Assembly (NCBI GenBank): GCA_001770325.1
Contig: MEQT01000135.1
Span: forward strand, 1-39,030
Origin: Betaproteobacteria bacterium RIFCSPLOWO2_02_64_14
GTDB taxonomy: Bacteria > Pseudomonadota > Gammaproteobacteria > Burkholderiales > SG8-41
Length of the DNA stretch: 39,030 nt
Direction: 5' to 3'
Position numbers and translations under genes: made by a program. A model generated the notes under the pieces. It worked only from the letters and a program-made list of their open reading frames with translations, did no database searches and had not been told where the DNA came from. Positions 15,331-22,521 of this stretch are shown here, one piece after another; within the stretch, counting starts at the first letter, position 1; each line of letters starts with the position of its first letter.

Positions 15331-15847
15331 CCCTGCGGGTCGCTGGTGCCGCTCGCGCGCCGGTCGGCGCTCCGGTTGAAGCAGGCTTCGGCTGTGACAC
15401 CGCCGGTTTTCCGGCAGCTTTGTCGCTGCCGCGTGCGCGGCTGTAGGGCTCGGCGATCGTGCCCGACACGATTTCGACGCTTTGTCCGACCTTGAGATTG
15501 ACCGAATGATCGGATTGAGCGATGCCGAGGCTCACGCTCCCGTCCGGACGCAGCCTGCTGGTGACAGGCACCCCACCAGGGGCTTTCCCATCATTGATTG
15601 CCCGGTTGTTGATCCACACCGTAGTCCTGCCATCGCTGCGCCGCACGAGCCCGTCGTAGGTGACTACCTCCGGCAACAGCGGCGGTTCCTCTGGCTCGGC
15701 ACTGGTCGCGGCGCGGCTTTTCTGGCTGCGTGCCACGTCGAGTTGGACGCGCTGGGCCGGAGTATAGAAGAGCCGGCCGAGCGGCTCGGCGGCGTACGGC
15801 GCCAGCGGCGCGAGAGCGAAGGCGAGGCCGAGAAGCGCGCGCCTCAC
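15299..15847 (-). CDS. mshK: MshK-like periplasmic pilus assembly protein
   Basis: I set the start at GTG 15847. It overlaps the preceding stop as GTGA, has GGTGGAGA seven bases upstream, and gives a clean signal peptide (RRALLGLAFALAPLAPYAA). The mature protein contains a short proline-rich segment and a beta-rich core (VTYDGLVRRSDGRTTVWINN, then LKVGQSVEIVSG) of the kind seen in MshK/GspB-like proteins. A disordered Pro/Ala/Arg-rich tail follows. The longer open frame upstream would overlap mshJ by over 100 bp. The family assignment rests mainly on position after mshJ and on the overall layout. Confidence 0.8.
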   Translation of the reverse strand: MRRALLGLAFALAPLAPYAAEPLGRLFYTPAQRVQLDVARSQKSRAATSAEPEEPPLLPEVVTYDGLVRRSDGRTTVWINNRAINDGKAPGGVPVTSRLRPDGSVSLGIAQSDHSVNLKVGQSVEIVSGTIAEPYSRARGSDKAAGKPAVSQPKPASTGAPTGARAAPATRRDADGNGADPR

Positions 15848-16452
15848 GGCTGATTCTCCACCCGGCGCGGTTTGGCGGTGATCCACGAGAGTTTGCACTC
15901 GGCGGCGAGGTTGGGTTGGTAGCGGATGGCGCCGGTCGTATCCGTGCGTTTCATCGCGCACTCGTCGATCGCGAACATGCCCGCCCCCGCATCCTGCAAT
16001 GTGTTGAAAAAGCGCAGAAGATCCTCTTCGTGCAGCAGCCGAAAGCGTATGGTCATGACCGACTGGTTAAGCGCAATGTCGCCGGCTTTCAACTCGCTCG
16101 CGTGGGCGTAGGGCGCTTGCGAACTGATCTGGTAATCGACCCCGAATAGTTCCGCCCGCTCGTTCGCAAGTCTCAAGCCGTCGAGCCAGTTGATGCGCTG
16201 CTCGTCGCCAGCGAATCCCGTACGCTGCAGTTCTTGGTAGCCACCGACATAACGGACGATCACTTCCTTCTCATCTCCCGACCGTTGCAGCCGGGTACGG
16301 GCGTCGCGCAGCTGCGATTCCTGTTGCGCGAGCTGCCGCTGTGCCTCGTTGAGCAGCGTCTCGGAGTAGTAGACCGCCCCGCCCGCCGCGACTGCGGCCA
16401 GCACCAGCACGATGGCCGGCAGCTGTAGCTCACGATGGGCGAGGTCTCTCAT
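15844..16452 (-). CDS. mshJ: PilO/MshJ-like inner-membrane assembly protein
   Basis: The 202-aa protein has one transmembrane helix (about residues 10-28). A coiled-coil region (LLNEAQRQLAQQESQLRDARTRL and onward to about 65) and a small periplasmic ferredoxin-like domain follow. This is the layout of PilO, GspM and MshJ. It overlaps the upstream mshI-like gene by 4 bp (ATGA) and the downstream gene by 4 bp. Such tight coupling is typical of the IJK subset of pilus platforms. It probably links the cytoplasmic MshI and the periplasmic MshK. Confidence 0.83.
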   Translation of the reverse strand: MRDLAHRELQLPAIVLVLAAVAAGGAVYYSETLLNEAQRQLAQQESQLRDARTRLQRSGDEKEVIVRYVGGYQELQRTGFAGDEQRINWLDGLRLANERAELFGVDYQISSQAPYAHASELKAGDIALNQSVMTIRFRLLHEEDLLRFFNTLQDAGAGMFAIDECAMKRTDTTGAIRYQPNLAAECKLSWITAKPRRVENQP

Positions 16453-18008
16453 AGGTTGGGCTTCAACACCACCAGCACTTTGAAATCCGCAGCCCCCGGC
16501 AGCTCCCGGTTGTCGAGCGTGTTGCCCGCCAGGGTGAGCGCCGGATCGACGTTGAGCGGGAGTTTCACGATGCGTGCGTCCGCGACGGCCGGGTCCCGGG
16601 CGAGTTGCGCGGCAAACGCGTTGATGGTTGCGACGGCGGCGCGATAATCGCCGCGGAACGGCTTGATCTCGCCTTCAATGACGCCGCTCTGCCTGCGCCC
16701 CGGGGGCACGCCCGGTGGTGCGGGTGCCGCCGCCGCGCGCCGCGTGCCGGTGCCGGCGTCCGCCTCGCCCGCCCCATACTTCCACGTGAGCCCGGAGATC
16801 ACGATGCCTGGCGTGGACTCGAGTGCCGCGCTCACGACGCGCATGAACAGCTCCGGGGTGCGCACGCCCTCGCGCAGTTGTTGCGCGATCTCGACCGTGC
16901 GCTTCAGGTTGCGGGCCGAGGTCGGGGCAGCGGGAAACTGGCGCGTGGCTTCCCGGTACTGCGCCTGCAGCAGTGCCGTCTGGCGGGCGGCCTCGATCTT
17001 CTGGGCGTGCGCATCGGCCGCCTGCCACAGATTGACGCCGCTCCAGGCGGCGCCGGCGAGGGCAAGCACCCCGGCCGCCGCATAAATCGCGCGGCGCAAC
17101 TGCAGCCGCCGAAAACCGATGGTGACGTTGCTCGGAGCAAGGTTGCATGCCGGGGTGCGGATCGCCAGCAATTGCAGGTAAATGGCCTCCGGGCTCAGCT
17201 CGAGCACAGACTCGGCAATCTTCAGCCGCGAGGAAAGCTCGCGCCGGCCCAGACGCATGCATTCCAGGCTCGGATTGTCGCGCGCAATCGCGCCGGTCGC
17301 TTCGACCAGCGTGTCGTTGCGATCCAGCAGGAGGAGAGTCAGCTGCTCGTCGAGCCGCGTGGTACGCAATGCGTGCAGGTAGACCCGGGTGTTCGAGATT
17401 TCGTCCGTGATGAAACGCGCGCGATCGCCGGCCCTGCCGCCATCGCCCCGCGTCAGGCGGCTCAGGCGGAACTGGCCATCGCGAAAGAACGTCAGCCGCA
17501 GTCCGCCGCTTTGCTGCGACACGAGCAGCAGGTTCGCCCCCTTGATGCGCAGCGTCTCGAAGAGCGTCGCGCTGACGATCGGCAGCAAAAAGATGCCCGC
17601 AACGGCCATGCCGCGCACGCTCACCGCCTGCAACCATGGCGCGAGCAGGTTTGGATTGGTCAGTGCCGAGAACAGGTAGCGATCGTCGCGCCGCTTGCTC
17701 TTGTCGCGCCCCAGCAGCCATGCAGCGACGTATGGCGTGTTGCGATAATGCTGTTTGAGCTTGCGCTGCACCAGTTCGCGCCGGTCGGCGCCGAACGCGT
17801 GCGGCAGCATCTCGAAGCGATAGTCTTCCTCGACGACATCGACCATCAGGTACGCCGGCAGGCCGGCGTAAGGGGCGAGATATTCGTCGAAAGCGGCGAG
17901 TCCGGATTCGTCGTTCTGGAAGGTCGTGCAATCCACGAGCTGGCGGCGACGGCACAATGCCGCCGTCACCTGAACCGCCGAGACGCAAATGAATATCGTG
18001 TCAGCCAT
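16449..18008 (-). CDS. mshI: MshI-like PilM-PilN fusion protein
   Basis: The 519-aa protein combines a cytoplasmic PilM/GspL-like actin-fold region (about residues 1-290) with a PilN-like part. The PilN-like part has one transmembrane helix (about 312-335, AIYAAAGVLALAGAAW), a coiled coil (QKIEAARQTALLQAQYREATRQF) and a periplasmic beta-alpha domain. Classical ATP-binding signatures of PilM are not obvious. The ATG at 18008 lacks a Shine-Dalgarno sequence. Thirteen bp upstream lies a heptamer repeat array, so the leader may have been altered by the repeat. A possible sigma-54 promoter lies at 18107-18121. Confidence 0.83.
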   Translation of the reverse strand: MADTIFICVSAVQVTAALCRRRQLVDCTTFQNDESGLAAFDEYLAPYAGLPAYLMVDVVEEDYRFEMLPHAFGADRRELVQRKLKQHYRNTPYVAAWLLGRDKSKRRDDRYLFSALTNPNLLAPWLQAVSVRGMAVAGIFLLPIVSATLFETLRIKGANLLLVSQQSGGLRLTFFRDGQFRLSRLTRGDGGRAGDRARFITDEISNTRVYLHALRTTRLDEQLTLLLLDRNDTLVEATGAIARDNPSLECMRLGRRELSSRLKIAESVLELSPEAIYLQLLAIRTPACNLAPSNVTIGFRRLQLRRAIYAAAGVLALAGAAWSGVNLWQAADAHAQKIEAARQTALLQAQYREATRQFPAAPTSARNLKRTVEIAQQLREGVRTPELFMRVVSAALESTPGIVISGLTWKYGAGEADAGTGTRRAAAAPAPPGVPPGRRQSGVIEGEIKPFRGDYRAAVATINAFAAQLARDPAVADARIVKLPLNVDPALTLAGNTLDNRELPGAADFKVLVVLKPNL

Positions 18009-18020
18009 TGTTCAAATGTG

Positions 18021-18055
18021 TGAGCCGTGATCCGTGATCCGCGAATCGAGATCCA
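18021..18055. repeat. Heptamer array B, first arm (unit TGATCCG)
   Basis: There are five degenerate seven-base units: TGAGCCG, TGATCCG, TGATCCG, CGAATCG and AGATCCA. They begin 13 bp upstream of the mshI start codon and lie within its leader. The unit matches array E read on the opposite strand. Confidence 0.8.
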
Positions 18056-18106
18056 TTGGTCGCAAACTCATGAGGGTGGGCGTGGCCGCCGCTCGCCCGG
18101 TGTTGC

Positions 18107-18121
18107 GCAATGCATTTCCCA
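18107..18121 (-). promoter_or_regulatory. Candidate sigma-54 promoter upstream of mshIJK
   Basis: The minus strand reads TGGGAAA-TGCA-TTGC. Spacing and the invariant GG/GC dinucleotides are correct, but the -24 element departs from TGGCACG at three bases. It lies in the 170-bp gap between mshG and mshI, so it could re-initiate transcription in mid-run. It is much weaker evidence than the pilin promoter. Confidence 0.4.
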
Positions 18122-18159
18122 TGGCTCAATAGTCGCCTCACGGCTCGCGCCACTGGCGT

Positions 18160-18173
18160 CGGCTCACCGATCA
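18160..18173. repeat. Heptamer array B, second arm (inverted)
   Basis: CGGCTCA-CCGATCA on the plus strand reads TGATCGG-TGAGCCG on the minus strand. These are two units of the same family as the first arm, in inverted orientation, 5 bp before the mshG stop codon. With only two degenerate units this arm is less certain than the others. Confidence 0.5.
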
Positions 18174-18178
18174 CGCCC

Positions 18179-19387
18179 CTAGAATTTAAGCTTACCCAAA
18201 ATATCATACACCGGCGATAGTACCGACCACATGATGAGCGCAAGCAAGGTGCCCAGGCCCAGCGTAAGTGTGGGCTCCAGGAGCTTCAATGCCTTGTCCA
18301 CGGATTCGCGCACTTCGCGGGTGTAGAAGTAGTTGACGTTGTTCAACGCCGTGTCGAGCGCGCCGGTGTTCTCGCCCACGCGCAGCATCCGGATCACGAG
18401 CGGCGGGAACAGGCCCAGGTTGCGGAACGCCTCGGTCATGTTCTCGCCGGCGGAAATCTGTTGCCCGGCGCGCATCAGGCCGTCCGCGATCACGCGATTG
18501 GCGACGATGTCCTCGCTGGTCTTCAGCGCGTCGAGCACCGTGATGCCGGACTGGTACATCAGGGAAAAGAAGTTGGCGAATCGGGCCAGTATGATCTTCT
18601 TCAGGATTGCGCCGGTGAACGGCAGGCGCAACTTCATGTAATCCCACATATAGGCCGCGGCCGCGTTGCGCCTGACCATTGCAACCGTGCCGATCGCGAG
18701 CGCGAGCGGGATTCCGATGACCAGCGGCCAGTAAGTGATCACCACGTGCGAGGCGAAGATCAGCACCTTGGTCTGGATCGGCAGGTCGATGCCCATGGTC
18801 TTGAGCAACGACACCACCTGGGGCACGAGAAAGATCAGGAGGAACACGATCACCGCAAGCACCACCGCGAGCACCATCGCCGGGTAGATCATGAGCCGCT
18901 TGGTCTGCGATGACAGCTCGTCCTCCCACTTGAGCGACGCAGTGAGGCTGGCGAACACCTCGGACATGCGGCCGGTCTGCTCGCCCGCGCGCACCAGGCT
19001 CACAAACACCTCGTCGAATATCTGCGGGTAGGTCGCCATGCATTGCGACATGACCTTCCCGCCCTCCATGTCCTCGGTCATGCCCGTCAGCACTTCCCGG
19101 AAGCGTGGGTTCTCGATGGTGTCGCGCAGGTCGCGCAAGCCGTCGATCAGCGGTATCCCCGAGCGGTTCATCTGCTCCATGTCGAAGCAGAAGTTGATGA
19201 GTTCCTGGCGCGTGATCCTGCCGCCGGCGGCGGGCTTGCGCCCGGCGCCCTCGAGCTGCCGGTAAGTGATGAGGTCCAGCCCCATGCGCCGCAGGCGCTG
19301 CTCCAGGTCGACCTCGTTGATTGCCTCCAGTCCGCCGCGGGCGGGACGCCCGGTGCGGTCGACGGCTTTGTACTGAAAAGTGGGCAC
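18179..19387 (-). CDS. mshG: MshG/PilC-like inner-membrane platform protein
   Basis: This is the polytopic platform protein of type IV pili and type II secretion. I chose GTG 19387 because it starts [V]PTFQYKAVDRTGRP, the usual family beginning, and gives 402 aa. The frame continues upstream into heptamer repeats and is not credible there. Two T2SSF domains (about residues 70-190 and 275-395) are each followed by membrane helices. Conserved elements include SGIPLIDGLRDLRDT and SGITVLDALKTSEDI. No Shine-Dalgarno sequence is visible before the GTG, where array C begins 15 bp away. It follows mshE, its usual partner. Confidence 0.9.
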   Translation of the reverse strand: MPTFQYKAVDRTGRPARGGLEAINEVDLEQRLRRMGLDLITYRQLEGAGRKPAAGGRITRQELINFCFDMEQMNRSGIPLIDGLRDLRDTIENPRFREVLTGMTEDMEGGKVMSQCMATYPQIFDEVFVSLVRAGEQTGRMSEVFASLTASLKWEDELSSQTKRLMIYPAMVLAVVLAVIVFLLIFLVPQVVSLLKTMGIDLPIQTKVLIFASHVVITYWPLVIGIPLALAIGTVAMVRRNAAAAYMWDYMKLRLPFTGAILKKIILARFANFFSLMYQSGITVLDALKTSEDIVANRVIADGLMRAGQQISAGENMTEAFRNLGLFPPLVIRMLRVGENTGALDTALNNVNYFYTREVRESVDKALKLLEPTLTLGLGTLLALIMWSVLSPVYDILGKLKF

Positions 19388-19401
19388 TAGAATCAGCGCA
19401 C

Positions 19402-19429
19402 AATGATGAATGATGAATGATGAATGATG
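19402..19429. repeat. Heptamer array C, first arm (unit AATGATG)
   Basis: There are four perfect copies of AATGATG between mshE and mshG, ending 15 bp from the mshG start codon. With the second arm (19465-19499) it forms an inverted pair, since the second arm's CATTCAT unit is the complement of the same sequence. Confidence 0.93.
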
Positions 19430-19464
19430 AACGGAGTGCGCAGAACGAGGATCCGCGTGATCTT

Positions 19465-19499
19465 CATTCCGCATTCATCATTCATCATTCCGCATTAAC
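19465..19499. repeat. Heptamer array C, second arm (unit CATTCAT, inverted)
   Basis: The five units are CATTCCG, CATTCAT, CATTCAT, CATTCCG and CATTAAC. The last unit contains the mshE stop codon (TAA, complement of 19495-19497). Paired with the first arm it could fold into a long imperfect hairpin with a loop of about 35 nt. Confidence 0.9.
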
Positions 19500-21198
19500 C
19501 ATAGCGGCCGGTGAGATCGATGGAGCGGGCCACTTCCGTGAGCGTGGTGGCGCCGTCGACCGCGCGGCGCAGACCTTCCAGCGCGAGCGGGCGAAAATCC
19601 CTGGCCAGCGCGGCCGCGCGCAATTCCTGCCCCGTGACGTGGCGCGCGACCAGTTCGTCGAGATCGCTGTCCATCACGAGCAGCTCCATGATTGCAGTGC
19701 GGCCCTTGTAGCCCTTGTTGTTGCACTGCCTGCATCCCACGGCGCGGTAGAGGCTGGGGAGGGCGTCGCCGCGGTCGCCGATGAGCGCAAGTTCCTCGGG
19801 CGATGGCGCGTAGGCCTCCTTGCAGTGCGGGCAGAGCATGCGCACCAGGCGCTGGGCAATGACTCCGATGATGTTGCCGGCGAGAATGTAGGGCTGAATG
19901 CCGATATCCAGCAGCCGGGGAAAGGCGCCCAGCGCCGAGTTGGTGTGGAGCGTGGTGAACACCTGGTGGCCCGTCATCGCGGCGCGAAACGCCATTTCCG
20001 CGGTTTCCTTGTCGCGGATCTCGCCGACCAGGATGATGTCGGGGTCCTGGCGCATGATGGAGCGGATCCCGCCCGCGAAGTCCATCCTCGCCACCTCGTT
20101 GATCGAAGTCTGCCGCATCAGGGTCACCGGGTACTCGACCGGGTCCTCGAGGGTCATGATGTTGACCGTTTCATCATTGACCTGCGCGAGCAGCGAGTAA
20201 AGCGTCGTCGTCTTGCCGCTGCCGGTTGGACCCGTCACCACCAGTATGCCCTCCGGACGCGCGAGCATGAGCTTCAACCGCGCCAGCGTTCCCGCGGGAA
20301 GATTCATGCGCTCGAGGCTGAGGATCGATTTCTCGCGGTCGAGCACCCGCACCACGACGTTTTCGCCGTAGATGGTAGGCTGCGTCGACAGGCGGAAATC
20401 GATCGGGCGGCCGTTCAACGTCAGCGACAGCCGCCCGTCCTGCGGCGCGCGGGTCTCGGCGATGTTCATGTCGCTCATCACCTTGAGCCGCACCGTGATC
20501 CCGGGCATGTAGCTCTTGTGCAGGCTGCGCACGGTCTCCAGCACGCCATCGATGCGGTAGCGGATGCGCATGAAGGCATATTCCGGTTCGAAGTGGATGT
20601 CGGATGCGCCGCGTTTGACCGCATCGACCAGCAGCGAATTCACCAGCCGCACGATGGGCTGCGTGTATTCGTCACCGCCAGAGGGCAGGCTCTCGTAATC
20701 GATCTCGCCGGTTTCGATCTCGTGCAGGATGCCGTCGACCGAAAGCTCGTAACCGTAGAACTGATCGATGTAGTTTTCGAGCTGGTCTTCGCTCGCGAAC
20801 TGGGTCTTGATCTCGACCTCGGGGCCCAGCATCGCGCGCAACTGGTCCATCGCAACGACGTTGAATATTTCCGGCGTCGCGACGGTCAGCACGCGGTCGG
20901 CCGGATCGTAGGCGATGGGCATCACGCGGTTGCGGCGGGCGAATTCCTGGGGCACCAATTTGAGCGCCTCGGCGTCGGCGACGACCTGCGACAGATCGAT
21001 GGATTCCTGGCCGATGGTGCGCGACATGATGTCGCGGATCGCCGTTTCCGTGACGAATCCGAGCCGCACGAGCAAGCGCCCGATGGGAACGTTGTTGTTG
21101 CGCTGTTCGGCGAGCGCGATGGCGAGCTGATCGGGGGTGATGAGCCCCTGCTGCACGAGGAGGTCGCCTAGCCGCAGTTTCTTGCGCTGTTCAGCCAT
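19495..21198 (-). CDS. mshE: MshE/PilB-like pilus extension ATPase with c-di-GMP motif
   Basis: This is a hexameric AAA-like ATPase that powers pilus assembly at the cytoplasmic face. The 567-aa protein has an N-terminal MshEN domain. The first motif at residues 9-32 starts RLGDLLVQQGLI and fits the c-di-GMP-binding pattern RLGxx[LVI]2xxG[LVI]2x4Lx3Lx2Q at every position. The second copy (38-61) is degenerate, with PIG in place of RLG. The ATPase has Walker A GPTGSGKTT (323-331), a Walker B/Asp-box region IMRQDPDIILVGEIRD (381-396), the His box TGHQVFTTLH, and a zinc-type tetracysteine (CPHC 456-459, CRQC 489-492). It lies between mshN and mshG. Confidence 0.93.
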   Translation of the reverse strand: MAEQRKKLRLGDLLVQQGLITPDQLAIALAEQRNNNVPIGRLLVRLGFVTETAIRDIMSRTIGQESIDLSQVVADAEALKLVPQEFARRNRVMPIAYDPADRVLTVATPEIFNVVAMDQLRAMLGPEVEIKTQFASEDQLENYIDQFYGYELSVDGILHEIETGEIDYESLPSGGDEYTQPIVRLVNSLLVDAVKRGASDIHFEPEYAFMRIRYRIDGVLETVRSLHKSYMPGITVRLKVMSDMNIAETRAPQDGRLSLTLNGRPIDFRLSTQPTIYGENVVVRVLDREKSILSLERMNLPAGTLARLKLMLARPEGILVVTGPTGSGKTTTLYSLLAQVNDETVNIMTLEDPVEYPVTLMRQTSINEVARMDFAGGIRSIMRQDPDIILVGEIRDKETAEMAFRAAMTGHQVFTTLHTNSALGAFPRLLDIGIQPYILAGNIIGVIAQRLVRMLCPHCKEAYAPSPEELALIGDRGDALPSLYRAVGCRQCNNKGYKGRTAIMELLVMDSDLDELVARHVTGQELRAAALARDFRPLALEGLRRAVDGATTLTEVARSIDLTGRYG

Positions 21199-21291
21199 GT
21201 TCTGGAGCGATCGTGAACCGGTCCCATGCCCGGTGTTCCGGCCGCCGCGCGCAATGATGCTCCGCGACGGGAGCAGCGACGGAGGTGATGG

Positions 21292-22521
21292 CTATTCTAC
21301 CTGCGCCGCCAGGCGGCTGATCCGGTCCTGGACCTGGGCGGTGTCGAAGTTGGCGTGACCGCGCTTCGCGGCCAGCCCCGCGGCCTGGCGATAGAAGCGC
21401 AGGGCGAGTCCGGGTTGGGAGAGGTGCTCGAGTGCCACGGCGAGGTTGTACGCGCAGTCCGGATTGCCCGGCTCGAGATGATGGGCCTGGAAATACGCCT
21501 GCTGTGCCTGGGCCCACAGCGATTGATCGGCATACAGATTGCCGAGCGTGAAATAGAGAAAAGCGGATGGCTCGCGGGCGATCAACTGTTTGAGGCGCGT
21601 TTCCGCACCCAGCGGATCGCCGCGCCCGAACTGCCCGATCAATCCCGACTGCGCCAAGGCGTGGCGCGGGTCGAGTTCCAGGATCTGCTGGTAATAACGG
21701 GTCGCGTCGTCGGCCCTGCCCTGCAATGCCGCCGTTGCCGCAAGGCCAAGCAGGACATCGAGGTTTCTGGGCTCATTTCGCGCAAGCTGGGCGTACAGGC
21801 GCTGCGCTGTTTCCAGGTTGCCGGCCTGCAGCGCGCCATAGGCTTCCACGAGCAACGGGCTGACCGTCACTGCGGCAGTGCCGCCACTGACCACGATCTT
21901 GCTCCCGGGAGGGGTTGTTGCTTTCTGCGCGAGCGCTGGCGCGGCAGGTTTCGATGCAGGCACGCGCTCAGTTGCCGCAGGGCGCGCGGGCGCTTCCACG
22001 ACGGGCGGCTCGAGCACCGCGCTCGAAGGGATCGGTGGGGCGATTGACGGGACGGGCGCCGAGGGGGCGGCCGGGCCCGGGGATTGTGCGGCCGGCGATA
22101 CCGTCGCTGGGGCCGGAGATTTGCGAACGAACACGCCGGGATGGTAGATCTGGAGGTACACGTAGACCGCGAATCCAGCGGCGAACAACCCGGCCAGCAC
22201 TCCAAACACGATCACCGGGTTGATCCGGCGGCGATCGTCCAGCCTGGCACCCGTGTGCTCGCCCGCCCGCATGACGGTGGCGGCGCGGCCCTGCTCGTGT
22301 GTGGCCGAAGAGGCGCCCGCGTCGGCGGCAGCGAGCCGCGCCTTCGGCGTCGCCTCGGCCCGGGTCTGCGAGGCCGGTGCTTCGGTCGCGAGGAGTTCGA
22401 GAGCGAGCGATAACTCGGGCTTGGATTCCCCGGCCGCCGGCGAGGGGGACGCGGTCGGCTCGTTGCGCGTTTCGCCCCGGTCTTTGGCGGCCTGTTCCAG
22501 GGCCTTCATCAACAGGCTCAT
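21292..22521 (-). CDS. mshN: MshN-like TPR protein
   Basis: The 409-aa protein begins MSLLMKALEQAAKDR, a start seen in betaproteobacterial MshN-like proteins. A low-complexity cytoplasmic region leads to one transmembrane helix (about residues 102-126). A long Pro/Ala-rich linker follows, then a C-terminal block of TPR repeats (for example LVEAYGALQAGNLETAQRLY, then further units up to PGLALRFYRQAAGLA). It overlaps the secretin gene by 4 bp (ATGA). By analogy with MSHA it probably connects the secretin with the inner-membrane platform. Confidence 0.85.
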   Translation of the reverse strand: MSLLMKALEQAAKDRGETRNEPTASPSPAAGESKPELSLALELLATEAPASQTRAEATPKARLAAADAGASSATHEQGRAATVMRAGEHTGARLDDRRRINPVIVFGVLAGLFAAGFAVYVYLQIYHPGVFVRKSPAPATVSPAAQSPGPAAPSAPVPSIAPPIPSSAVLEPPVVEAPARPAATERVPASKPAAPALAQKATTPPGSKIVVSGGTAAVTVSPLLVEAYGALQAGNLETAQRLYAQLARNEPRNLDVLLGLAATAALQGRADDATRYYQQILELDPRHALAQSGLIGQFGRGDPLGAETRLKQLIAREPSAFLYFTLGNLYADQSLWAQAQQAYFQAHHLEPGNPDCAYNLAVALEHLSQPGLALRFYRQAAGLAAKRGHANFDTAQVQDRISRLAAQVE

